Shown one piece after another: positions 1 through 8,264 of a stretch of 64,000 nucleotides of DNA. A program made the translations under genes and the position numbers. The DNA comes from Synechocystis sp. PCC 7509 (GTDB lineage: Bacteria > Cyanobacteriota > Cyanobacteriia > Cyanobacteriales > Chroococcidiopsidaceae). Position 1 is the first letter of the stretch, and the number at the start of each line of letters is the position of its first letter. The stretch spans positions 19,391 through 83,390 of the forward strand of contig NZ_KI966370.1 of the NCBI RefSeq assembly GCF_000332075.2, in the 5' to 3' direction. The notes beneath the pieces were generated by a model. The model ran no database searches and was not told the DNA's origin. It saw nothing but the letters and a program-made list of their open reading frames with translations.

Positions 1-240
1 AGGAGCAATTCTTCTCCCTATTGAAATATCCGAAAGCTATATCTAGTAAAGCTTTTAAACGAAGTGGCACCTTTTTACACGTATCTCGGCTCAATCCCTA
101 TTTCGCAGAAACCTGGCTGATGATTTGTCTATTGCCTCAAAAAGTCTGTAGTGCAATGCTAGATGGTAATTTCGTCACGCAGAAAATTATAGAGTTTTCC
201 CTCTAGGATAAGGCTCAGTTCCGATGGGAAATAGACCCAT
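1..240. other. Left-edge region without a convincing gene
   Basis: The only open frame (61 codons from 21) runs through a Tn3-type terminal repeat at 52-98 and resembles nothing I know, so I do not call it. The rest up to the regulator at 241 shows no recognisable signal. Confidence 0.5.
52..98 (-). repeat. Tn3-type terminal inverted repeat (solo end)
   Basis: Read on the minus strand from 98 it begins GGGATTGAGCCGAGATACGT, continues GTAAAAAGGTGCCACTTCGT and ends TTAAAAG (47 bp). The same sequence recurs at 62953 and, diverged, at 18228, 34556, 55005 and 55235. The GGG(G) start and the ..TAAG/AAAG end fit Tn3-family ends. Its outer G faces right, so the element it closed would extend left of the window. 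Confidence 0.7.
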
Positions 241-651
241 TCATCTGCTTGATTGTCTATAGTTAGTATCCACCAAGTGGGAGTCGGAAGGTCTCATGTC
301 TTCAGGTAAACCACTTACTCCATCACTCAAAGCCTTGAAAATGTCCACGAAAGCTTGGCGTATATAAGTAATAGTGTCAGTTTTCTCATTAGGGATACCA
401 GCCTGTATTCTGTCCTCATAAGCCAGAAGATAGAGCTGCACATGATGTACACCTATGACTGTTGACAATTTTTGCAAGGTACTCTCAGTGGGGTTTGTAC
501 CTTTAAGACAAGCCGCCCTTAACCCTGGCTGAGTGATTCCAGTTTGCTTCGCCAGTTTGTTCATGCTCAACTCATGATCCTCCATATACTGGAGGATCAG
601 TTGTCCTAGAGGCGAACAATCTTCTGGTTTTAGCTGTAAAACGAATTTCAT
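241..651 (-). CDS. XRE-type helix-turn-helix regulator
   Basis: A 136-residue protein. Residues about 14-70 form a Cro/C1-type helix-turn-helix: the segment LSMNKLAKQTGITQPGLRAA followed by TLQKLSTVIGV has the usual spacing of HTH helices 2-5. The C-terminal 60 residues are not recognised. It is divergent from the large replication-like gene at 912, with about 260 bp between them, so it could regulate that gene; this is inference from position only. It could equally be an orphan antitoxin-type or prophage-type regulator. ATG start at 651. Confidence 0.65.
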   Translation of the reverse strand: MKFVLQLKPEDCSPLGQLILQYMEDHELSMNKLAKQTGITQPGLRAACLKGTNPTESTLQKLSTVIGVHHVQLYLLAYEDRIQAGIPNEKTDTITYIRQAFVDIFKALSDGVSGLPEDMRPSDSHLVDTNYRQSSR

Positions 652-911
652 GATAAAAATACTCTATAATTAATTGCTAAATACTTATAGGGTATTGAGT
701 TAAATGGTGGAACGGGCTAGAGCCACTGCCACTACAGTAATACATCATCAGCCAGTGCGTAAAGTTTGGCGACCAAAACACTGAGCTGATGTCCAGTTAA
801 ATACAAGTGTAGGGTTTCGCCCGCCACTATATTTTAACTGTACATACCTATTTCTGGAAGACAGATGCTTAAACCTACTCCACGCAAGTTCTACAAGCGT
901 AGGAGGCTTTT

Positions 912-3335
912 ATGGCAGCGGTTTCTGCTGTCGCTCCTCAAGGTAAGCTGCCACCACTGCCAGCAGACCCCATCGGAGCGCGATTCTGTCAAATCTTTAA
1001 TCATCCTTGGAAATTTATAATCGCTCCAGTACCAGAGCCAGGGGAAAGACCCACCTGGAAGACCGAGAGCGCCTACCCGCTCCAGCCCCGTAACCTATGG
1101 GATACCTATTGCGATTCTTCGCACTTACTAGGACTGCGATTCGGCAAAGAAACCCGCTACGCTCTACTAGATATAGATAGAGGCAGCCGATATCATTTTT
1201 TAAACGACCTCAAACAATTCAAATCCATCCTAGAGATTTGCGAAGGAATTGGCTTATGCCGACCCCTAGTAATCCAATCCAGCGACAGTGGTGGCATCCA
1301 CATTTATTTCTTCTTGCCAGAGCCGATACCCACCTTCAAACTAGCTTGTGCAATCCGTTTTGCCCTCATTGAAGCCGGGGTATTGCTCCAACCAGGAGAA
1401 ATAGAAAGTTTCCCCAACGTCAAAGCTTATGCAAAAAATTTTCCCTCCAACTACAACGCCCACCGACTACCGCTCCAAGTCGGCTCAGTGTTGCTAGACG
1501 ACGATTTTGAACCACTAACTAACAACCTAGCTTGGTTTCTCGACCTAGCTGATACCGCAGCAGCCTGTCAAGACTTAACCGAACTCGCAGCCGCCATTTC
1601 CAAATCCTACCAGCGTCAAAGCCGAACCTACACCCCCAGCATATCCAACCGCGCCCAAGAGTGGAAGAGCCATTTAGAAAACCGCAGCATCCAAGGCTGG
1701 ACGGGTAAAAGTCAAACCAACGAACTGCTAAAAGACTTTGCTACCTATGGAGTAGTCTGGCTAGCCTTGAAAGGTCAAGCTTTAGTAGATCACGTAGTCG
1801 CCACCGCAATTAACGCCCCAGGATACCAGCAATTTTGCTCCCACCAGCACGAAACGAGGCAGCGAGCCATCGACTGGTCTAAGGCAGCAGAAACTTACTA
1901 TAGCCCGTACTGTTCCTACCCAAATAGAAACAATCCATACAAACAGACCTTTGACCCAAACCCAACTAACAACGCCGCTAACAACATAGTTGACTTTCCC
2001 AATCGAGCCAACGCCCAACGACATCAACAAACCCAAGAGCGAATCCGGCAAGTAGTAGCGTATCTAGAAGAAAAAGGCACGCTACCAGCAGCAGCCACCG
2101 CTCGTTCAACAGCGATCATCAGCGCATCCATTGCCCTGCATGGCATCGGGGTCAGCCAGACCACCCTGCATAAGCAAACTTATTTACCCCTATGGCATCC
2201 CAAACACCACGTCAAATTGGGTGTAATAACAACTCCAGAGCCAACTTCAGCAATTTCTACCCAGCTAGAAATTGAGCAAATCCCCGCTCTGACTCTAGAA
2301 CCAAAATCGCTACAAACCCCACTACGACAGGGAACAGGAGAAAATTACACTCAAAAGAGCTATATGAAGGTTTTGGCTTTATCTGCGGCAGAGTATGCGC
2401 CACAGGCGCAGTCCTCTGCTCTAAATTCCGAATCAGAATTAAATTTTTCAAACCTTTCTCAAACTACGACAGATAACAATTCCAAATCAGAATTAAACTC
2501 CTTAAACTTTCCTCAAACCACAACGTACAACTTGAAATTATCTTCAAATTCTTTAAACCTCTTTCCAACCACAACGTACAACTTGAAATTATCTTCAAAT
2601 TCTTTAAACCTCTTTCCAACCGAGATATATAAGAATTCCAAATCATCTTTAAATTTCGGCGCGGTCGATTTTGAGTATAAGCAACCCTTATCATTGGGGA
2701 CTGCTTATGCTCCTAGGATTGAAACCACCGACTTTGAGCGAATAACTAAGCTTAGGTTGCAGGCAATCTGCCACGCTCAAAAAACAGTGAAGCGGGAAGC
2801 GCTGATTACTGGTCGAATGATTACTGGGAGTGAGCGAGCCTATAAAGAGCAAATTGCCAAAATGCAGTTTTACTGGCAGTCGGGCGAACCATCGCTGATG
2901 TCTGAGGCATGGGAGTGGGCTTTCGCCACTCCTGGAGCATTGCTGGAAGCTTTTTCTCCTGCCAACTCTTCATCAGGAAATCTTGCCTTAGAACCACCGG
3001 ACGTGGCTACTACACTTAACTCCACCGAGTCAGCACCCCATCAATTACCAACTGCCGATAGTTCAGAGCGTGATTCATCATCTGCTACTGCATTAGTTGG
3101 GGAACCGCCCACAAAGCCATCGCCTACCACACCGCCATTCGACTGGCTAAATCCGCCAATTAATCGCAAGCTTCAGCCAGTCGAAATCCTGACAAGCGCA
3201 GGCAAGTGGTTAACTGGCTACTTCGTCCACAGTTGCATCGCTGTCGCCAATCTAATCGGCATTGAGCGAATGTTCACGCTGTTTGATGCCGATGGGCATA
3301 TGTATCGCTTTTTGGGACAGATTCGTCCGCTCTAG
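912..3335 (+). CDS. Putative plasmid replication protein, primase-polymerase (AEP) superfamily
   Basis: An 807-residue protein. Residues about 30-215 resemble an archaeo-eukaryotic primase (PrimPol) domain: the acidic pair in ALLDIDRG (motif I) is followed by the SxH-type motif in SSDSGGIHIYFFLP (motif II), and further downstream by VLLDDDF (a possible motif III). Such proteins act as replication initiators or primases on many plasmids; here the role is inferred from fold motifs and from the plasmid context (ParA loci, relaxase). No helicase Walker A motif was seen. The middle (about residues 490-590) is a low-complexity Ser/Asn/Leu stretch with tandem repeats; the C-terminal about 60 residues form a separate conserved-looking block. 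Start chosen at ATG 912, preceded by TAGGAGG at 900-906. The decayed Tn3 copy begins only 18 bp after the stop codon. Confidence 0.6.
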   Translation: MAAVSAVAPQGKLPPLPADPIGARFCQIFNHPWKFIIAPVPEPGERPTWKTESAYPLQPRNLWDTYCDSSHLLGLRFGKETRYALLDIDRGSRYHFLNDLKQFKSILEICEGIGLCRPLVIQSSDSGGIHIYFFLPEPIPTFKLACAIRFALIEAGVLLQPGEIESFPNVKAYAKNFPSNYNAHRLPLQVGSVLLDDDFEPLTNNLAWFLDLADTAAACQDLTELAAAISKSYQRQSRTYTPSISNRAQEWKSHLENRSIQGWTGKSQTNELLKDFATYGVVWLALKGQALVDHVVATAINAPGYQQFCSHQHETRQRAIDWSKAAETYYSPYCSYPNRNNPYKQTFDPNPTNNAANNIVDFPNRANAQRHQQTQERIRQVVAYLEEKGTLPAAATARSTAIISASIALHGIGVSQTTLHKQTYLPLWHPKHHVKLGVITTPEPTSAISTQLEIEQIPALTLEPKSLQTPLRQGTGENYTQKSYMKVLALSAAEYAPQAQSSALNSESELNFSNLSQTTTDNNSKSELNSLNFPQTTTYNLKLSSNSLNLFPTTTYNLKLSSNSLNLFPTEIYKNSKSSLNFGAVDFEYKQPLSLGTAYAPRIETTDFERITKLRLQAICHAQKTVKREALITGRMITGSERAYKEQIAKMQFYWQSGEPSLMSEAWEWAFATPGALLEAFSPANSSSGNLALEPPDVATTLNSTESAPHQLPTADSSERDSSSATALVGEPPTKPSPTTPPFDWLNPPINRKLQPVEILTSAGKWLTGYFVHSCIAVANLIGIERMFTLFDADGHMYRFLGQIRPL
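2410..2655 (+). repeat. Intragenic tandem repeats of 17-18 codons
   Basis: Inside the replication-like gene two exact 51-bp units lie side by side (unit phase CAACGTACAACTTGAAATTA at 2521 and again at 2572), flanked on both sides by diverged copies of 14-18 codons. The encoded unit is TTTYNLKLSSNSLNLFP. Unit lengths are multiples of three, so the frame is kept. Likely a flexible linker prone to slippage. Confidence 0.85.
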
Positions 3336-3354
3336 CTGGGGTACAGCCGGGATA

Positions 3355-3402
3355 GGGATTGCTACAGGATACGTGTAAAAACCTGCAAGATAGCCCTCTA
3401 AG
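3355..3402 (+). repeat. Tn3-type terminal inverted repeat of copy 1
   Basis: Starts GGGATTGCTACAGGATACGT, continues GTAAAAACCTGCAAGATAGC and ends CCTCTAAG (48 bp). It shares the GGGATTG start and the GATACGTGTAAAAA core with the ends at 98 and 62953, and ends in TAAG as Tn3-family ends commonly do. The partner copy lies at 42693-42740. Confidence 0.75.
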
Positions 3403-3413
3403 CTTTGCCTAGA

Positions 3414-3884
3414 CTAGCTTTGAAAATTAGCTTCAGCCTTGGAAGCAGTCCCACAAAAAGGACAGAACCGATGCTTGAGAGAAGTAATCCTCTCTTGGCA
3501 ATAGCTACAGCGCTCTCGGAGCGCAGAACCACACAAAAAGCAGTATTTAGCCCTCACCTCCATCCAGAGAGGATCTGGCGGCGTTCCAGGAGTCCAGCAC
3601 GGCGCACAGAATTTGAGTTGAGAGACAGCCACAATCGGAGTGCCACGACAGACCGCCTCTAAATATTCCACCGGAACTTGCAGCGCATTTGCCAAACCAC
3701 TTTTACTGTGAGAACTCAGTTTAGTTGTCAACCCGCGTTCGATTTTTCCCACGCTCTGCAAGTGAATCCCTGCGATAGCTGCCAGTTCCTTCTGGTTCAA
3801 ACCGAGCATTAATCGCATTCGTTTGACATAATCACCTACCGTCTCATTAGCGTTGGGCGATTTACTACTTTGAAGAATATTCAC
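3414..3884 (-). CDS. XRE-family regulator with C-terminal zinc ribbons (transposon copy 1)
   Basis: A 156-residue protein. Residues about 15-75 are a Cro/C1 helix-turn-helix (MLGLNQKELAAIAGIHLQSV, then KIERG). The C-terminal 65 residues carry paired cysteines, CAPC, CFLC, CSYC and CPFC, typical of two zinc-ribbon knuckles. GTG start at 3884. It is divergent from the recombinase, and the 83-bp gap between them holds TTTACTAGGTAAA (3943-3955), a small palindrome that could be an operator or recombinase core site. Probably the element's own regulator. The identical gene is at 42211-42681. Confidence 0.7.
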   Translation of the reverse strand: MNILQSSKSPNANETVGDYVKRMRLMLGLNQKELAAIAGIHLQSVGKIERGLTTKLSSHSKSGLANALQVPVEYLEAVCRGTPIVAVSQLKFCAPCWTPGTPPDPLWMEVRAKYCFLCGSALRERCSYCQERITSLKHRFCPFCGTASKAEANFQS

Positions 3885-3942
3885 AAAACGGTGTTTTAAA
3901 ATATGTTAACTCAGAACTATACTATGGAAAGTATTATTCAAC

Positions 3943-3955
3943 TTTACTAGGTAAA
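3943..3955. promoter_or_regulatory. Palindrome between divergent transposon genes
   Basis: TTTAC-TAG-GTAAA, perfect 5-bp arms, lies in the divergent promoter region of the regulator and the recombinase. In Tn4430-like elements the internal recombination site sits next to tnpI; whether this is that site or an operator cannot be decided here. The same site is present in copy 2 (42140-42152). Confidence 0.35.
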
Positions 3956-3967
3956 CTAACTGATAAA

Positions 3968-4876
3968 TTGTCTATCCCACTAGCTACAGTCGCTACTGAA
4001 TTCTTGGAGCGTCCAGGACTCGCTCGAAGCACCGTTCAATCCTACGAACTAAGTCTCATGCCGCTACTGGGAGAATACGGCAGTTATCCAATTGAAATCT
4101 TGAGCCGTAGGGCATTAGCCGATTACCTCGACAGCTTACCCCATCTAGCTTACACGACTCATCAACGACATCAAGCAATCTTACAAGCTCTATTCAACTT
4201 CGCCGTAGAGCAAGGTTACTTGAAAGTTAACCCTATCACCCGACTTCAACGACGCAAACCCAACCCTGAAAGGGGAGAGCATTTTTCAGATCGAGTGATT
4301 CGGTATCTATCCCTATCCCAAATCACCACACTTTACCAAGTAATCGACCGTCACAGTCGGATGAAAGCTCTGGTGTACTTGCTGCATCGCACTGGTGCCA
4401 GAATTGCCGAGGTCTTAGCACTAAACTTATCAGACCTCAATCTAAAGATGCGCAAATTTCAGGTGATTGGGAAAGGTAATAAAATCCGGTGGTGTTTCTA
4501 CAGTGAAGATGCAGCAACAGCATTAGAGAAATATCTAAAATACTACCGTCACCCAGAATCGGATGCCCTATTTACTGCCCAAAAACCCGTAACCAAATTA
4601 GTTACCCGCCTGAGTTATCGAACAGCACATCGAGACTGGACAAACTTGATTGAGAGCGCACCAGAACTCGATGGGATTAGGATGCACGATCTCAGGCACA
4701 CCTTTGCCACCGAACGAGTTGGCTTAATGGGCATCGAGGAGCTACGTGCTTTGATGGGACATACTAACATTGCGACCACATTACGCTACCAAAAAGTTAC
4801 TTCCGAACGAGCCGAGATTGTCGCTCAAGCAGCTTTAGATCGATTGCTACAAGGAGCAGAAAATAGTCAAATTTAG
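3968..4876 (+). CDS. Tyrosine recombinase, TnpI-like (transposon copy 1)
   Basis: A 302-residue phage-integrase-family recombinase. The N-terminal about 100 residues form the SAM-like core-binding domain. The catalytic domain shows the expected residues: Arg in RTGARIAEVLAL, Lys in GKGNKIRW, His/Arg in HDLRHTFATE, His in LMGHTNIATT and the nucleophile Tyr in LRYQK. TTG start at 3968. Placed between the regulator and the transposase relic, it probably served as the cointegrate resolvase. Its amino-acid sequence is the same as that of the copy at 41219-42127. Confidence 0.85.
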   Translation: MSIPLATVATEFLERPGLARSTVQSYELSLMPLLGEYGSYPIEILSRRALADYLDSLPHLAYTTHQRHQAILQALFNFAVEQGYLKVNPITRLQRRKPNPERGEHFSDRVIRYLSLSQITTLYQVIDRHSRMKALVYLLHRTGARIAEVLALNLSDLNLKMRKFQVIGKGNKIRWCFYSEDAATALEKYLKYYRHPESDALFTAQKPVTKLVTRLSYRTAHRDWTNLIESAPELDGIRMHDLRHTFATERVGLMGIEELRALMGHTNIATTLRYQKVTSERAEIVAQAALDRLLQGAENSQI

Positions 4877-4915
4877 TTGTTAATAAATTTACTTAAAATA
4901 CTGTTTGATTGGTAT

Positions 4916-4932
4916 CTGTCATAAATTGACAG
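4916..4932. promoter_or_regulatory. Inverted repeat just upstream of the transposase start
   Basis: CTGTCA-TAAAT-TGACAG ends three bases before the ATG at 4936, where a ribosome binding site would normally lie; no purine-rich site is seen. It could limit translation or serve as an operator. Also present in copy 2 (41163-41179). Confidence 0.3.
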
Positions 4933-4935
4933 AGT

Positions 4936-6198
4936 ATGGCTTATACTCTGCCTTGGACAACTGAGCAAAAGCCAGATCGATCTGGAATTCCCAACGGCTT
5001 TATGACCGCTATCGAACGCACGGCTTATCCTCGATTCAAATCTCAGGCAACCGTCAAGGAACTGACTGAACTTTATACTCCATCAGCATCGGAGCTAGCA
5101 TTTGCCCAAACACAGGTTAAAAGTAAACGCGGGCTGCTGCGCTTGTTAGTGATGCTCAAATCATTCCAGAGGTTGGGTTATTTCCCACCGTCGGAAGCAG
5201 TCCCACCAACGGTTGCCCTTCCTATTCGGTCTTGTTTGAATCTCAGTGCCAATGTCTGTGCCATCCCGCCCGAACGTTCGCGCTACTACTATGCTGAGGC
5301 AATTCGGGCTTACTTGGGCGTTAATCCATACGACCGTAAGGCTCAAACTGCCATTGCTACGGTTATCTCGCAAGCGGCTGAGGTGATGGAGTATCCTGCT
5401 GATTTAATCAATGTCGCAGTCGAAGAATTGGTCAAAGAAAGGTATGAATTACCAGCTTTTAGTACCTTAGATCGTTTAGTCGGTCATATTCGTACCGTTG
5501 TTAATAACCGCCTGTTTGGTCGGGTCGCTACCGCTATGACTTCTGCCCAGCAAGCATTTGTAGATGATTTGGTAGCTACTTTACCCGAATCAGGATTAAC
5601 CTTCAGTTTATTGAGATCGCCACCAAAAAGTGCGCGCCTGTCTCACGTTCAAGCATTACAAACTAAATTCGAGCAGATGCTCACCTGTGGGGATGTTCGC
5701 CAGTTGCTCGTTACCATCGCACCCGCTAAAGTTAAATCTTTTGCAGCTCAAGCCAAAGCCTTGTCTCTGACGGACTTGCGGGAGTTGAAACTAACCAAAC
5801 GTCGCGCTCTATTAGTTTGTCTGCTTTATCGCGTCCAAGTTAAAACTCGTGACCATTTGGTGGAAATGTTTCTCAAGCGAGTGCAGAAAATGCACTCCTG
5901 CGCCAAAGACAAGCTAGTAGAGTTACGCGAGCAACATTTAGCTCAGACGGAATCGATGCTGGGAGTCCTAGCTGAAATTTTACAGACATCAGCAGGAGAA
6001 AGCGATACAGCGCTCTTGGGCGAGCGAGTCCAGTCTGGTTTTTTTTGTAAGAACCCTCGGAAAGGGGGATTAGTAAAAAAAGAGGTTTGGTGTTACCTCC
6101 TTGTAATTCTTCCTAGCAAAGCTTTTCACTTGCAAAATACATCTCAAAAACTCTACTTTTTGAGACTCACCCATATTGTGTCTCTTTTTATATCTTAA
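4936..6198 (+). pseudogene. tnpA: Truncated Tn3-family transposase (N-terminal part, copy 1)
   Basis: The first about 365 residues match the N-terminal (DUF4158-type) region of Tn3-family transposases: FQRLGYFP, then YYAEAIRAYLGVNPYD, then ELPAFSTLDRLV followed by VNNRLF, and the helical segment before the catalytic core. Full-length Tn3 transposases are about 950-1000 residues; here the frame enters a MITE at about 6040 and stops at 6198, so the whole DDE domain is missing. The last about 55 codons (from GFFCKN) are MITE-derived. The fragment could in principle act as a dominant-negative DNA-binding protein, but decay is the simpler reading. Confidence 0.8.
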
Positions 6199-6335
6199 AA
6201 AGCAATCCTTAAATGCTTTAAAGAGTAATGATACTTTCCCAAACCCATAGCTCTCATTGGTTATGCGCTAATACAAGAGTAAAGTCCCATTCTAGGTTAA
6301 AATCCTTAATTACCCAAATCTAGGGTTTATACAAA
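6044..6335. mobile_element. MITE inserted in the Tn3 transposase (copy 1)
   Basis: Terminal inverted repeats: the left end reads TTTGTAAGAACCCTCGGAAA followed by GGGGGATTAG; the right end of copy 2, read inward, gives TTTGTATAAACCCTCGAAAA followed by GGGTGATTAG. About 292 bp, no coding capacity. The homologous element in copy 2 spans 39760-40051. No clear target duplication was found. Confidence 0.6.
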
Positions 6336-6441
6336 TAACTCCAAGTCGAAGGCTCTGTTAGTTGTTGTTGGTTTGTCGCTCCCCTAATAATTAGTAAATC
6401 TCTCGCTTGATTTGTAAACGCCGAGCCTAGGCGCTTAAGTG

Positions 6442-7044
6442 TCATCCCTGTGTTAAAGGATTTTTATTATGCACTACTGAACTTACAGTTTTCTCAATTC
6501 TATTTAACCTCGTTTCTGGACGTTTCGCACTATCAATCCAAAAGAGAATATTCTTCTTCAATGAATTATTAAACGCATCAAAATTCTGGTTGGCAGTCTC
6601 GTTTGCTTCTAATGCCTGCTTTAAGTCTGGCGGAATTATTAACGCTTCGATTGCATCTAAAATAGTCCACGAGCAATCTTGTTTTGCTGCATTAATCTTT
6701 GCTAGACCTACCGCCGTCATCAACCCTTGTTCTATCAGTTCTTCAATATATTGCTTATTTAATTTTGACCATACACTTTTTGGCTTTCGAGGTGTAAAGA
6801 TTTGCATATAACAGTCTTCGTCTAAAGATTTTACCTTACTATCAATCCAACCAAAACATAAGGCTTCTTTGACTGCTTCGCTATATCGGACACTCGGTTT
6901 GCCGCTTTTAACTTTGTAGTAAATCAACCAGATACCAGGCAAAATGCGATGATTCTTTTCTAACCATTCCCGCCATACTTGGCGATCTTTAGCATAAACA
7001 GTTTCTAATTGTTCCTCAAATTTCGGCATCGCAGAAGATAACAA
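6442..7044 (-). CDS. YdeI/OmpD-associated family protein
   Basis: A 200-residue protein. The order of blocks fits the YdeI family: an N-terminal region with REWLEKNHRILPGIWLIYYK, then YSEAVKEALCFGWIDSK, then FTPRKPKSVWSKLNK, and a C-terminal YdhG-like tail with FDAFNNSLKKNILFWIDSAK. Members have been linked to bacteriocin or peptide protection, but the biochemical role is poorly established. ATG at 7044, with another in-frame ATG at 7029. It stands alone on the minus strand between transposon copy 1 and the HEPN island. Confidence 0.75.
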   Translation of the reverse strand: MLSSAMPKFEEQLETVYAKDRQVWREWLEKNHRILPGIWLIYYKVKSGKPSVRYSEAVKEALCFGWIDSKVKSLDEDCYMQIFTPRKPKSVWSKLNKQYIEELIEQGLMTAVGLAKINAAKQDCSWTILDAIEALIIPPDLKQALEANETANQNFDAFNNSLKKNILFWIDSAKRPETRLNRIEKTVSSVVHNKNPLTQG

Positions 7045-7256
7045 GCAGTATTAACAATAAATACAAACAGATAACCTCAATATACCTTCCCCATCAATAA
7101 ACTAGGCAGATCAACGTTTCTGTTGAACCACTGCAAAACTACCAACTCTACTGCTCTGTTTGTCTAGCTTCCATGCAGTCAGCAAATGTACCCAGCGCTA
7201 AGTACCGACACCTGGAGTCAATGCAACAACTTGTTATTTTACCAAAAAGCTGTTTT

Positions 7257-7952
7257 TTATCCAACTGCATCCCCTAAAGTTCCAAGCTTGGCACAACTTT
7301 TTCTACCAACAAAGCGCTCCCCAGAGCCAGTTATAACATATGGAATTATCTGAACACTCTTACCTTGACGGTCCTCAAGCTTTTGGAACTCTTCGCAAGT
7401 TTTTTTAAGCCTTTGGCTGCCAACAAAACGTAAATTGTCGGCAGGAATTTCCTGCTTTTGGTAATTGCGGTATGCAGTTTTCATGCCAGAGTAATGTAGC
7501 AGAAATAAACCTAATGATTTGGGTGGTATGCTGCCAGGTAATCCCTCATATCTAATAACTCCTAGTGCATTATTTTGATTTCTGATATCCATATCTGCGT
7601 GAGGTAAACCAACAAGATTAACAAACTGTTTTTTTCTCCATAGCCCTCTAGAGACTGTAATACCTATTTCATTGATAACAACAGAAGTTGTTCCCTGATT
7701 GTAGACTTCAAATTTTAGATATTCTTCCCAAGGGTGTTGAAGTATAAGAGGACCATCATTGGCACGTTTAACAATCAAATCTAACTTTGTAGCGCCCTTA
7801 GTAAAATTTTTCCAGTTAATAATTAGTCCACCAACTGAAGCGAAGGCTCCAATAATTGCAGCGAATGCAGTTATCGATCTGAGTGGATCGCTTATTAAAG
7901 CAAACCAAAGTGTACTGAGGCTGTTTAGGAAAAAATTTACAATATTTGCCAT
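7257..7952 (-). CDS. Hypothetical membrane-anchored protein
   Basis: A 231-residue protein I do not recognise. Residues about 25-47 (SITAFAAIIGAFASVGGLII) form one clear hydrophobic segment; the remainder looks like a soluble, beta-rich cytoplasmic domain (LKFEVYNQGTTSVVINEIGI). One-helix anchors with a small sensor-like domain are common in accessory and defence islands, and the HEPN-motif genes begin about 300 bp away, but no function can be assigned. Confidence 0.55.
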   Translation of the reverse strand: MANIVNFFLNSLSTLWFALISDPLRSITAFAAIIGAFASVGGLIINWKNFTKGATKLDLIVKRANDGPLILQHPWEEYLKFEVYNQGTTSVVINEIGITVSRGLWRKKQFVNLVGLPHADMDIRNQNNALGVIRYEGLPGSIPPKSLGLFLLHYSGMKTAYRNYQKQEIPADNLRFVGSQRLKKTCEEFQKLEDRQGKSVQIIPYVITGSGERFVGRKSCAKLGTLGDAVG

Positions 7953-7982
7953 AAATATATTTAGAGATGAAGCTTTTAATCA

Positions 7983-8087
7983 CTAACCTACTAACCGCCC
8001 TAGTCCTGTTAGCTTACGCCCTAAGTCAGCCACTCTATGCTGCAAGTCAGCGTTCTCACCTTTAACGGCTGTGGGGTCAGTCTTCTT
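7983..8087 (-). pseudogene. C-terminal relic of an unknown coiled-coil protein
   Basis: The minus strand reads a 34-codon stretch LKKTDPTAVKGENADLQHRV ADLGRKLTGLGRLVG before a stop, with heptad-like Leu spacing. It is preceded by stops and has no start. The style fits the C-terminal tail of small proteins encoded beside recombinases, but this is a guess. The rest of the gap 7953-8264 shows nothing else. Confidence 0.4.
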
Positions 8088-8264
8088 TAAATACTAGCGC
8101 TTTCGCGGGATCTCAGAGTGCCTGAAATAACAGAAATATCCTCGGCTAGTTGAGTGTAATACCTATGGAAATTCTGGCATTAGAACTAGACAACAAATTT
8201 ATCTACGCATTCTGTTAGCGATCACAGTGTTCCGGGGAATAGTATAAAGGTTAACATCAACCAG

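Larger units (their letters stand above)
3353..6340 (+). mobile_element. Decayed Tn3-family transposon, copy 1 (tyrosine-recombinase type)
   Basis: The unit contains a Tn3-type terminal repeat (3355-3402), a minus-strand regulator, a TnpI-like tyrosine recombinase and the N-terminal part of a Tn3 transposase. It is repeated in inverted orientation at 39755-42742; coordinates pair as x + y = 46095. Homology starts sharply at 3353/42742. The recombinase-plus-transposase arrangement resembles Tn4430-type Tn3 elements, which resolve cointegrates with TnpI rather than a serine resolvase (family knowledge). The transposase catalytic half and the other terminal repeat are missing, so the unit cannot be autonomous. 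Confidence 0.75.
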
